Below are positions 32,901 through 43,104 of a stretch of DNA of 64,000 nucleotides, one piece after another. The position numbers and the translations under genes were made by a program. The DNA is from Acytostelium subglobosum LB1 (taxonomy: Eukaryota; Evosea; Eumycetozoa; Acytosteliales; Acytosteliaceae), in the NCBI RefSeq assembly GCF_000787575.1, contig NW_012236496.1, positions 132,891-196,890 on the forward strand, in the 5' to 3' direction. The notes below the pieces were generated by a model, which saw nothing but the letters and a program-made list of their open reading frames with translations, ran no database searches and was not told the origin of the DNA. Positions within the stretch are counted from its first letter, which is position 1; every line of letters begins with the position of its first letter.

Positions 32901-35274
32901 ATGGGAAAGATAACAGGAAATAAGAAGATATATAGAGTTGACCCTTTGGGCACATCATCAGAAGACAACAACAACAACAACAACATTGATGAAGAAATAC
33001 CAATAAATGCAAACATCGAAGACGATGAAACTGGAACTATATTATATAACCAAGTGATCAGTCAGTCTATCAATGTTGGTGACGATCCCCAACGACTGCT
33101 CACAATGATCGACGATCAGAATGTCAACCAACGCGACATTGCCTTCCGCATGTTGTGTGAGCTGATCGCCGACGACACTGGCAACTTCAACACAAAGACT
33201 TTGATGCAGCCGGACAACTTGACCAAGGTGATCAGACGTGTGGTCGACCCTGAGCCCCAAGTAGCCGCATTGGCCATGGGTGCACTTCGCAACCTGACCA
33301 TCACCACCGAGGCATCAGTCGAGATGCTTCTCTCATTGGACGTGCTCACGCCACTCCTCGCCAACTTTGACAAGTCACTCGCACTTCTCATCTCTATCCC
33401 CGGCAACAAGTACCGCGCCAAGGAAGGCCTCTTAGGTCAACACATCCTACTCCAATCATTGGCACTATTGACCAACCTTTGGTAAGTTGGAACTATTCCA
33501 TGATTGGTCCACTCGATCACTAACTCACTTAAACACTCAAACACATAGTGAGTTGTCAGACAAAGCATTCGAGTTGATCACAAAGGCAATGAATAACTTT
33601 AGTAAGTTGTTCAATATATTGATCGCTCATGGTGAGTTCTTGCCAGAGTTGGTTTTCTTTGTTGGCGAGTTCCTCTCGATCATCACAGAGGACAACCCAA
33701 CATTGTGTTTGACTGTAGGCAACGAGCTGTTGATGCAGCTGTTCCAATGTGTCAGTGGCCAATCCACCATGTCGATCAAGCTCAAGTCACTCATCTCGAT
33801 CACGTTGCTCAACATTGGTTCACATTACAATCGTGTCAAGGTCAGTGAGACCATCACACCGGTGCTCTTGACCGCTTTCCAGTTCCAGCCACTGCCCGCC
33901 CTGATGATCATCCAGCAGCGTCTCAAGCAGATGGCCGATGCCGCCATCTCACAGGAACAGGAGGAGGATGCTGCCGCCGCTGCTGCTGGCAACGACATGA
34001 CAATGGAGGATGATGTGAAGGCTGCCTCCATCCCTGCCCCCAAAGAGGAGGAAGGCGGTGACAACGAAGACGAGGACGACGAGATGGAGAAAGAGATCAA
34101 TGTCGAGGAGGTCAAGAAGAACAACGCAGCACAAGCAGAGTTGCTCAAGATTGAGAAGGAGACCGAGCAGATGATCGAACAGTGGAAAGACTCACTGAGT
34201 GCACAGCAATCAGCCATCGAGATCTTCACAAACATCTTCTCATCCGATGATGATGCCAATGCCGCTGGTCAGAGCACAACCGACAGTCCCTATGACGAAG
34301 ACGACAAGTTCCTGGACATTGAAGACATCCAATCCGACACCAAAGAGCAAGAGATATCACCTCTGATAAAATACCTAGAGACTACAACCCTTTTGACAAA
34401 CGTAAGTATTGATTGATTGATTGATAATGGAATCATTCCAACATTCACTCACACTCACTCAATCACTCAATCAATCACTCTTACATAGTTGATGGATTTC
34501 ATCGAGTCTGTGGAGTCACATGACTTGACAGCAATCGCCAGACAGGCCACCGAGATGATGTCATTGATCATCACATTGAAGACAGTGTATTCAAGAGCAA
34601 TCACATGTCTTTCCAACTTGTTGCTCTCATTCACACCATCATCCATTCATTCACAACCAAAGCTGTGGCAACTCCTTCTAAAGATTGCCTCACACCTCAT
34701 TCGACAAGGTGTCATCTCACAAGCAAAGACAGAAGTTGAGCAACTCGAGTTTGTCACCAGCTCTCTCTGGTCACTGATGCGTATGAATGCCGAAATTGGA
34801 TTCGTAAGTCACTCCCTCATGGAACTATCCCGACCCGACCCAATCCTAATCAATCACCAACACATCACATAGGCCACAACTCAAGAAGTACAACAGATAC
34901 TGTTTATAACTAATAATGCACCAAAGTTGGTCAAGACCAACTTGATTGGAATGATTGGACTGATGGGACAGAAGGCATTGTGCCAACCAATACTCAAGGA
35001 CATTGGCCAGCTGCTGGTGTTGTGTCTCAATGACCCAGCCGCCGAGGTTGTGGCCGAGTCACTCAACTCTATCTTTGACGTATTCGCCGAGCCACCTGTC
35101 AATGGAATCGTACGCGAGCTCAACATGATGTCGACACTCGAGCAGTTTGTTCCATACCTGCGCAACAAGATCAAGACCGAGAAGAAGAAGCTGGATCGCG
35201 CACTCCTCGATCGTCTGGACGAGTCACGTATCAATCTTGTCAGGTTCATCCAATACAAGAAGCAACAGAAGTAA
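32901..35274 (+). CDS. HEATR3/SYO1-like ribosomal-protein import adaptor
   Basis: Exons 32901-33481, 33549-34401, 34489-34803 and 34873-35274 (716 residues), all phases consistent. The N-terminus is basic, then ARM/HEAT repeats (QVAALAMGALRNLTITTEAS). A long acidic insert (about 365-400, EDEDDEMEKEINVEEVKK) is followed by SAQQSAIEIFTNIFSSDDD, which fits the conserved Syo1 segment (x-AIEILTNIxxxDD), and more helical repeats to the C-terminus. Syo1/HEATR3 escorts uL18 and uL5 together into the nucleus for 5S RNP assembly, with the acidic loop contacting uL5. Identification rests on layout and these segments; function is by family. Confidence 0.75.
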
Positions 35275-35431
35275 AGTAAAGTAAAAGGGTAGTGGATCCG
35301 GACCTGGGGCCTTGGCCTAGTCCTGGACCATCCAAAGTTTAATAATTATTATATCGCGTTATCACTCCAATAATATGATTGGAGATGTGTATCTATCTCT
35401 ATCTAATATGGCAACATGGTGGGCGACACGA

Positions 35432-37344
35432 CTACCAGACGCCCCAGTAGTCCCAATCTCCATCCAAAGAGTAGAAGCTCTGTGAGCCTCTGTTGTAGTG
35501 TATGGTCTGGAACTCGACGATGGATCTGCCAACACTGGACGTCATTGTACCGACGAACATCTCACAGCGCGATGCGATGTAGACGTCGGCGAACGTCTGC
35601 ATTCCATAGGTGACGCGCTCGTTCAGCGGGTCGAACTGGTCTTGCGCCAGCGACATTGGCGCGTGTGCAGTGTCGTTGATGTTGAAGTTGTTGGCTCGTT
35701 GCTGCTTGATCCAGTGGAATCTGTAGTCTGTCTTTGATCGCTTGGCCTCCTCGATGATGCCCTGGTCGTCGGTCAGCAGGAACACGTCCCTGATGCCCTT
35801 GTTTGAGTTGGCAGTGAGCACCTCCTCGTAGGCCCAGAAAGGGTGCACGACATTCTCGCGACTCTTGTCGCCGTGTCTGACGTGGATGGCAATACACCTT
35901 GGTTGGTTCGGTCCGCCAAACACCTCGACCACCTGATTGGCCATGTAGTCGCGCATGGCAAACGATGGCGTCAGGTAGTAAGTGAAGAGCATTGAGATGA
36001 ACTGCAACTTCTCCACACGATTATCCGTGTAGTTGGTGTTTGGTGTGATGAACTCGCGCACTGCATCAAATGTCTTGACGTAGATTCCATTATCAATCTC
36101 ATACTTTTCGTATTTAGATGGTCCAGATGGCTCGACCCTCAAGCTGCTGAGTTGTCCAGCATCATAATCATAGTAGTCGCAACTATATTTGTTTGATTGA
36201 TTGATTGGATTGATTAGTTTGATGTGTGTGTGATTGGAATGATTCCAGGTCCATATACATACCTTGATGAAGGAATGAACATCTTGTCAAATGGTCCATA
36301 GGGGAACTGTCCTTGGATGATGGAGGTCATGCGGTTGTAGCGCAGACCTTGTACGGCGTTGGCCACGAGGAAGTGTAGCACAGAGTACATGCCCCAGCCA
36401 TAGATCGGATAGATGGTAGTGTGTTCCTTGGTGCAGTCGACCTCGCGATCGGGGAAGTTGAGTCGATCCATCTTCTCATAGACGTTGGCCCACTTGAAAC
36501 TTGGATTGATGCTGTGCAACTCGACGTAGAGCTGCACGGCGAAGCGGTCCTTGAGGTAGTGGCGAGTGATATGGTACTGCTTGTGACTGCCAACGAATAG
36601 GTCGAGGTCGAGATGGAACGTGTCATAGTCGTCGGGGCGACCAAAGACAAAGACCTGAGAGAAGAACCTTTGTGTGCTGTAGTCCTTCTCCTTGGAGTAG
36701 CCGAGACAGCTGACGAGCAGGTCAAAGAAGGACTTTGAGCGACCAGTGAGCTTGGGCAGCACCAGGGCCAGATTCGCATCGGATGGTACGTCCTCAATCT
36801 TGCTCACCACCATCGTCCTGAGACCAAATTGATGTAGTTGTACTATTGCCGATCGCATATGGAAGTCCTTGCCCAACGTACGTTGATCAGTAGGCGATAA
36901 GACGTAGACTATATTCTGTTGACTTGACCTCCTATACAACTCGCGACCAAGTTCATAACCGTCACGCTTATATTTAGGTGTCCAATTGGGATCATAAGGT
37001 AGATTCTGTCTTTGTAAAGTGATTGGATTGATCCATACTTCATTGGCCTTCTGTGCCTCCTTTGCCTCCTTTGCCTCCTTTGCGTCTTGTGCCTCTTGTG
37101 CCTCTTGTGCCTCGTTGGCACTATTTATATTATGTAGATTGTTGACGTTGTTGACATTGTTTGTATCGCCAGACACACTGTACATTGCCATTGATAGCAA
37201 GAACAGTAGACTCATGGCCACTGGCAGCAATAACTTTGTACGTGTCATTCTTGCTCCACCTCTAGTCTTTCCAATTATAACGTAAGTACCTAACAACAAT
37301 ATGAAAGCACCAACTACTTGTATAACTGGTGATATTCCAAACAT
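35432..37344 (-). CDS. GT23-like fucosyltransferase, Golgi type
   Basis: Exons 37344-36263 and 36182-35432, phase 2, 610 residues. Two N-terminal hydrophobic segments (VVGAFILLLGTYVIIG and LLLPVAMSLLFLLSMAM) precede an Ala/Glu-rich coiled stalk (EAQEAQEAQDAKEAKEA), as in a Golgi type II enzyme with an additional helix. The C-terminal domain has CIAIHVRHGDKSRE, matching the donor-binding His-x-Arg-x-x-D-K of alpha-1,6-fucosyltransferases (FUT8/NodZ); DVFLLTDDQGIIEEAKR and FVGTMTSSVGRSIVEFQT match the later conserved motifs (ATDD, TFSSQVCR). It probably transfers fucose from GDP-fucose to a glycan in the Golgi. The SH3-like domain of FUT8 is absent. Acceptor unknown. Confidence 0.75.
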
Positions 37345-37741
37345 TAAATATATATATATATATATATATATCTCTCTCTTATTATTTTTACATAAATAAA
37401 TAAATAAGTAAATAATAGGACTATTAATAAATGAGTGAATGAATGGAGTAAGCTGACGTGTTGGTTCCAGAGGATATTATTGTAATCTGTCGTGCGCACC
37501 GATACAGTTTTGTCAAATAAATTACAAAAAATGAGACCTCTACACCCTGTATCATGCGGGGTCAATCGTCTTTTTGGTTTGGTTTGGGCCACGTGTGGGC
37601 TTGTAGCCTGCTCATTTTAGGAATGTAAACGTTGCAGATGGACAATTGGTCCACCAAACAAACGATCCACATCCTACACGACCGATAGATTCTAGTATCA
37701 ATCAATCAATCAGTCAATCTAATCTAATAAGAATAGAATCA
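37345..37741. other. Intergenic with (TA)n tract
   Basis: A (TA)n run at about 37346-37370 abuts the fucosyltransferase start; further on are AAATAAATAAATAA repeats and one CACGTG site (37591-37596). No RNA gene recognised. Confidence 0.5.
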
Positions 37742-38493
37742 CTATGATGATGTATTGTTTCCAAAATTAACATTGGCTTCTGGTCGTATCGCTACAAAGA
37801 ATACGAGGTAGATGGTTACACCGACCACCACCATGACCACGAGGGCAAGTGGTCCTTTTTGGTCGTCGAATGGGCCTTGTGTCTTGGTCCTAATAGCATG
37901 ACCTCTGCGTCGGAATTGAACTGTAGAGTATCCCATAAACATTATGGCCGTTATCCACAAGAATAGACCTGTCGCCAATGATACACCTTCAGTTCCAAAG
38001 AATGTAATGATCGCTGTACCAATGGCGCCCAACGAGAATGTCAATCCTTCATTCAAAGTGTAAGAGAAAGTTCATGTTAGTTCAATCATGCGTGCTTGCC
38101 ATGCATGGTCGCTGTCAACCTACCAATCCATGAGAGGAAGGTTCTCTCGTTTGAGAAGAATGACTTTGCATCTTGTGACTCCTCTTTGATCCTTCTCTCC
38201 TCTGGCGTGAGGAATTTATCTTTCTTCTTCTTGTCCTTTTTCTTCTTTTTATCCTTCTTTCCACCACCTCCTCCGCCACCTCCACCTCCACCCATACTAG
38301 CATAATCAAACTCTGTCAGTTCTGTACCATCATAATTATGATCTATATTACCCGGTGGCAATGCAGGACTCATCTGATCCTTCTTCCTCATTGCCGTCGG
38401 TGTATCCCTTCTCTGTAAAGTTGAAGGTTCATTTCCACCTCCCAATACATCATCCAAACTATTTATATCTTCCCTCCTATACATCCCTTCCAA
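37742..38493 (-). CDS. VTC1-like DUF202 membrane protein
   Basis: Exons 38493-38124 and 38046-37742, phase 1, 224 residues. A low-complexity cytosolic half contains a Gly run and a Lys-rich KKDKKKKKDKKKKDK stretch. The membrane half begins with the DUF202 signature SFFSNERTFLSWIGLTFSLG and has three helices (LGAIGTAIITFFG, LATGLFLWITAIMFMGYS, LALVVMVVVGVTIYLVFFV). In fungi VTC1 is the small membrane subunit of the vacuolar polyphosphate polymerase; dictyostelids store polyphosphate in acidocalcisomes. Other DUF202 proteins exist, so the VTC1 role is by inference. Confidence 0.8.
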
Positions 38494-39259
38494 TATCCTC
38501 TAATCGTTTCCTTTCCTTCTTTCCTTTTTTTGTTTTTGTTTGGTTTGTTGGTGTTGTAGTTGCTGTTGATTGATCGAATATTTGATTGAATGATTGCTAT
38601 CCTGCCTTTACTATTATTAAACTACTATAACTACATAATACAATCATTAATGAATGATGGTGAAAGGAATGAATAAAGTGTTGATTGAATGAACACCTCT
38701 TTGATGTTGTGTTAAATACACCATTGTGAAGTGGGTCATTCACTCACCACCCAATGAAACAAACAAACACAAACAACTTATAACTGTAGTGCGAGTGGTG
38801 TGTTTAGTTCGAGGTGTGAATAAATGAATGAATTAGTGAATGAATGAATGAACGTCATTACTTGGACCGACGTCAGACATCCTGACAATCAATCAATGAT
38901 TGACGTCACTCATACAACCAAAAGTCGCATGACCTTACAGATGGTGGAAGATATGTTTGTAATGATCTGGATGCGTCCCATCGGGAAATCTTAATGAAAT
39001 TTCAATTATGAAGAATGAATCTCCCTCATTCACTTGATAACAACACACTGAGTGATGATAAATTCCATTAAAAATATTATTATTATTTTTTTGATTCATT
39101 CATTTTGACATCTAGAGAGTGAGAGTTGGTTGCACACTCACACAGCTCTCTCACCAACACCACACACGCAACAAGGACTATCTTCTCTCTAATTTAATTT
39201 ATTATTGTCTCTTCACACATACTTATACTTATACTTATATATATACATACACACATATA
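38494..39259. other. Divergent intergenic/promoter region
   Basis: Between head-to-head VTC1-like and Skp1 genes. Contains GAATGAATGAATGAATGAA (about 38827-38853), oligo-A/T (TATTATTATTTTTTTGATTC near 39075-39100) and CTTATACTTATACTTATATATATAC immediately before Skp1, split over 39222-39246. No ORF supported. Confidence 0.5.
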
Positions 39260-39833
39260 ATGTCTGCAACAATCAAGTTGGAATCCTCAGACGAGAAGGT
39301 CTTTGAGGTTCAAAGAGAGATTGCCTGTATGGCTGTCACCATCAAGCACATGTTGGAGGGTATGTCTATCAATCTTTGTCATTGACACAACTTGTTCATG
39401 ATCATATATTAATATACTTTGATTTGTTTGTTGTTGTTGTTTAGATCTCGGAGACACTGATACCCCAATCCCATTGCCAAATGTCACCGGAGTCATTTTG
39501 GAGAAGGTGTTGGAGTACTGCAGACACCACCACGAGCACCCAACTCCACAACAGGACGACAAGAAGGATGAGAAGCGTTTGGACGACATCCCACCTTGGG
39601 ACCGTGAGTTCTGCAAGGTCGACCAGCCAACCCTGTTCGAGCTCATCCTCGCCGCCAACTACCTGGACATCAAGCCACTGCTTGACGTTACCTGCAAGAC
39701 TGTTGCCAACATGATCAGAGGCAAGACCCCAGAGGAGATCAGAAAGACTTTCAACATCAAGAACGACTTCACCCCAGAGGAGGAGGAGCAGATCAGAAAG
39801 GAGAACGAGTGGTGTGAGGACAAGGGTAACTAA
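39260..39833 (+). CDS. skp1: Skp1, SCF ubiquitin-ligase adaptor
   Basis: Exons 39260-39359 and 39445-39833 (162 residues, the same length as D. discoideum Skp1). The BTB/POZ fold is followed by the helical F-box-binding end: [40 protein letters not shown] and [11 protein letters not shown]. The Pro in NDFTPEEEE corresponds to Pro143 of D. discoideum Skp1, which PhyA hydroxylates and which is then glycosylated in oxygen sensing. Skp1 links Cul1 to F-box proteins; FNIP F-box candidates occur at 16.6 and 20.4 kb in this window. The 85-base intron ends in a GTTGTTGTTGTTTAG acceptor. Confidence 0.97.
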
Positions 39834-40336
39834 ACACTGAACTATTATGTAGTTGTTGTTGTTAGTCCCCAGCCCACCCACAGCCCAACACCTGGTGCGT
39901 GCCCCAGGTGTTCGTGTCATGAGGAGGTGATCAGTTCGATTGCACCTGCCGCTCGCCAAACCCCAATCATGTTCTTTTCTTCCAAACTCTAAATAGAACT
40001 GTTTATTATTATCAAACCGACCTCTCTATCTCTCTTTGGCTTCATTCATTCTTGCGTTCAATCCAAAGATTTGTCATCAATCACATTTCCCTCATCAGCT
40101 CATCATCACTTTTCTTTTGCGTCAAGGGCGGAGAGGGAAACATGAAGATATGATGTTGCCAGACATCAATATCAACGTCATCACTATGGTAACAAAGGTT
40201 TGGCGGCCGTCGGTTTATTCTTTCTTCTTTCTACATGACCTTGGAGGTCGCCAGACGACATCAACTACATACAACACAACAAAACATACAAGAGGAGCCT
40301 CCCACAGCCTCCCCTAGGGGCATTGGTCAAGGCCTA
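39834..40336. other. Convergent intergenic region
   Basis: Between the Skp1 and RING-gene 3' ends. Relatively G/C-rich in the first 130 bases (CCCAGCCCACCCACAGCCCA), then mixed sequence. A short ORF at 40036-40317 has no domain or codon support. Confidence 0.5.
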
Positions 40337-41986
40337 CTAGACCTTTGGCAATAGTTTACATATATCTCTGTGTTTGGTGTCGTAGCAGCAGGCAAAGGTA
40401 GGCTTGTGTGCAATCATGAACGGTACCAACTTATGTCCTCTATGACAATGTTCGGCGCATGTCTTGCAGATCCCTATATTGAATTAGGTCAGTCAATGCA
40501 CATCGACAATATATACATAATATACATACAGTTATAATTACAATTCTCGCATTTCCAATAGTCGCATTGGTCACCTGCCTTAAAGTTGGTGGCGTTGAAG
40601 CACAGCTTGGGCATGTCCCTATTAAGTGTGATCCATGAATATGTCAGTTGAGGATCGAGTAATTGATCGAGTGGGTTGGCGTCAATGCCATGCAGGATTG
40701 TTTGATGGATACTTACATTTGTAGTTTAACTTCACCTAACAAGACAATCTTTGAACTTTGTGGAATGTCATATAGTGACAATGGCTTTACCTCGTTGTCC
40801 AGTTCGATAGAGCCTCCGCCCATGGCCAATGGTCGCTGTACAACCAGGCTAGTATTGTCGGCGAACTTGATAAGCTTGTATTCTGGACCCTTCTGGTCCA
40901 GTTTCTCTATTATAATGTTCTTGATGTCGCGTGTCTAATGTTGGTCATTTGTCATGATGCAGATAATTGTTAGGCGACAGACTGACCGACCAAATGATTG
41001 ATTGATGATACATACTGTGGCTGATGGACTCAGTGATACATGCTCAAATGTGATACTCTTCTCTTGCAATAATATGTTCACCTGTATGTTTACAAACTTG
41101 GGCGATACTGCTGTCCGCTTCAAGTGTCTGGCGATATGTCAGTGTGAGTGTTCATCAATCCATCCATCCATTAATCCATCCATCCATTAATCCATACTCT
41201 TCATATGCAGTGTATAATTGCTCGATAGTCTCTTGATGACTTTTTACCAACTTATCTCTCTTGAATGATAGCTCAAATGATGCTTGCTCCAACAACACTG
41301 GCTGACCACTATATCGCTTTGCAATCTCCACTTTCTCCCTTTCCAGACCCTCAAGGTTCTCCTTTAGCTTGTTCTCCATCTGTACATTCATCTCTTCATA
41401 TTGCAACAATGAAGTCCGTAGGTATTTCTGTTTGATTGATTGATTGATTGAATGAATCAGCGAACTGCCAAGCCAAGACAAGGGCCATCGTGATCAAATC
41501 ATACATACACTAAACAACTCTTGGATTGGGTTGACCTTGTGCTGCTCTTGTTGTTGTCTCTGACTGTTCTTGATGTCAGCATTGTTGATTAGATCGTTAA
41601 AGTATCGCTTGGAGGCCTCCTCCTTCTCGTGACAGATGATCTCGATCAGTTTGTCCAGATGATGATTCTTGATAAGTTTGTCCATTGTGGCCTGTGCATT
41701 ACACAGTGGACACTTGTGATTCCTATTAATACACTCTCTAACGCATTTATCACAGAAGTTATGACCACAAGGTGTCATTGAACAATCCTTTATCCAACTA
41801 TAACATATAGGACATGTTAACTCTTCAACTATTGGCTTGATCTTCAATGATTGATTGATTGAATGAATGGTCATAAGTAAGTAAGTAAGTCAGTGTATAT
41901 GTTTATGTTGATTGATTGATTGATTGAATGGTACATACAGGGATAGCCAAGTTGTTCTGAACATCGTCATCATCTATATCCATCAT
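40337..41986 (-). CDS. RING protein with Ubl-like and UBR-box regions
   Basis: Seven exons: 41986-41939, 41841-41509, 41427-41198, 41127-41016, 40934-40717, 40618-40530, 40473-40337 (388 residues, all phases consistent). After an acidic start comes a C3HC4 RING: CPICYSWIKD, CGHNFCDKCV, CPLCNAQ (residues about 22-65). A long coiled coil follows (about 110-205). The next section, NIQVNILLQEKSITFEHVSL then TRDIKNIIIEKLDQKG and KLIKFADNTSLVV, has the strand-helix order of a ubiquitin-like fold. The C-terminus is a UBR-box-like zinc region: LCFNAT, CDYWKCENC, ICKTCAEHCHRGHKLVP, TFACC. UBR boxes bind N-degrons in E3 ligases. The whole is probably an E3 ligase; domain order is unusual. Confidence 0.75.
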
Positions 41987-42380
41987 TTATACAATACTTT
42001 CTTTTGATCTATTCTAACTTCTATATCTATATCTATTATTATATGTCTCTAACTTTATCTCTCTCAATGTGTCTCAATACATACTACCCTTGGACGTTTA
42101 CATTCGATTACATTCAAGTCATGTTGCTAGCTTTCATTCATCCACTTCTCAAAAAAACCCTTCAAAGTTGATTCACTCTCTTTCGAGCAAGTCAACACAC
42201 CAACCCCAGGCCAGACACACAATTCATCGAAAGTAAATCGAACAACTATCTCAATTCATTCATTCATTTATTATTATCTCTTCTTATTTATATATTCATA
42301 AACAACAAGAACAAACATATTTATTTATTTATTACCAAACAATACATTTTTCATACATATATATAATAATAATAATAAAG
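41987..42380. other. Divergent intergenic region
   Basis: Between the RING gene and the SNARE-like gene. T/A-rich with ATTCATTCATTTATTATTA and a TATTTATTTATTTATTACC run (about 42320), then ATAATAATAATAATAAAG before the start. No gene seen. Confidence 0.5.
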
Positions 42381-42944
42381 ATGTCAATATTCGAGAACAA
42401 ATCTAGTATTTCAAATTATAGTATAATAGAGTTTGAGTCAACGTTGACAAAGTTGAAAGAATTGTTGGATAATGATGATCAATTAAGTAAAAAAAACTTT
42501 GAATCAAGATGTAAATTGATCAATACATTATTGGACAATGCATCAGATCAATTGGAATACATTGTCCTCACTACCAATGGAAATGGAACTCAACAACTTC
42601 AAACACAACTTGACGAACAACGTAAAAGATACCAACAATGGAGACATAAATCAATGTTGAACCAACTAGTATCCAAAGATGATCATCAGAATATAAGTGA
42701 ACAAGATATGATAGCCAAATCCGAACAAAGACAGACTACACTTAGAAATGGAAACCAGATGATTAGAGATGCCATCACTCAAGTTGATAAGGATATTGTA
42801 TTGATGGGTGATACAATGTTAGAGTTACAAATACAACGTGAACGAATGCTCAACATGGAGAAGAGCTTCGATCGAATAGATGGTACACTCGAAAGCTGTA
42901 AGAGGACAATAAATAAGATGTCATCCATCTGGTCATGGTTCTGA
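42381..42944 (+). CDS. Qb-SNARE-like coiled-coil protein without anchor
   Basis: Single exon, 187 residues, wholly alpha-helical. An N-terminal three-helix-like half (ESTLTKLKELLDNDD; LINTLLDNASDQLEYI) is followed by a SNARE-type heptad region (LRNGNQMIRDAITQVDKDIV, LMGDTMLELQIQRERML, FDRIDGTLESCKRTINKM) of the Vti1/Gos28 style, with a Gln-like centre around the middle heptads. SNAREs of this type normally end in a membrane helix; here the protein stops at SSIWSWF with no anchor and no obvious further exon. It could be a soluble SNARE-like regulator, or lipid-modified. Assignment moderate. Confidence 0.55.
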   Translation: MSIFENKSSISNYSIIEFESTLTKLKELLDNDDQLSKKNFESRCKLINTLLDNASDQLEYIVLTTNGNGTQQLQTQLDEQRKRYQQWRHKSMLNQLVSKDDHQNISEQDMIAKSEQRQTTLRNGNQMIRDAITQVDKDIVLMGDTMLELQIQRERMLNMEKSFDRIDGTLESCKRTINKMSSIWSWF

Positions 42945-43104
42945 CTTGACCTGGATCACTCCTTCATTCCTTCATTCATTTTGAAAAGTGATGGTTTGGC
43001 GCACTTTTGAGGCTGAACTTGACACAATTTAATGTTCATTACTCGTCATTCATTCATTGCTTTGTTGTTGTTAGAGATACAGATATAAATAGATACATAT
43101 AATA

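Noticed and set aside
38931-38945. CCTTACAG string similar to the dictyostelid Class I RNA motif
   Set aside because: The motif is incomplete and I found no matching stem.
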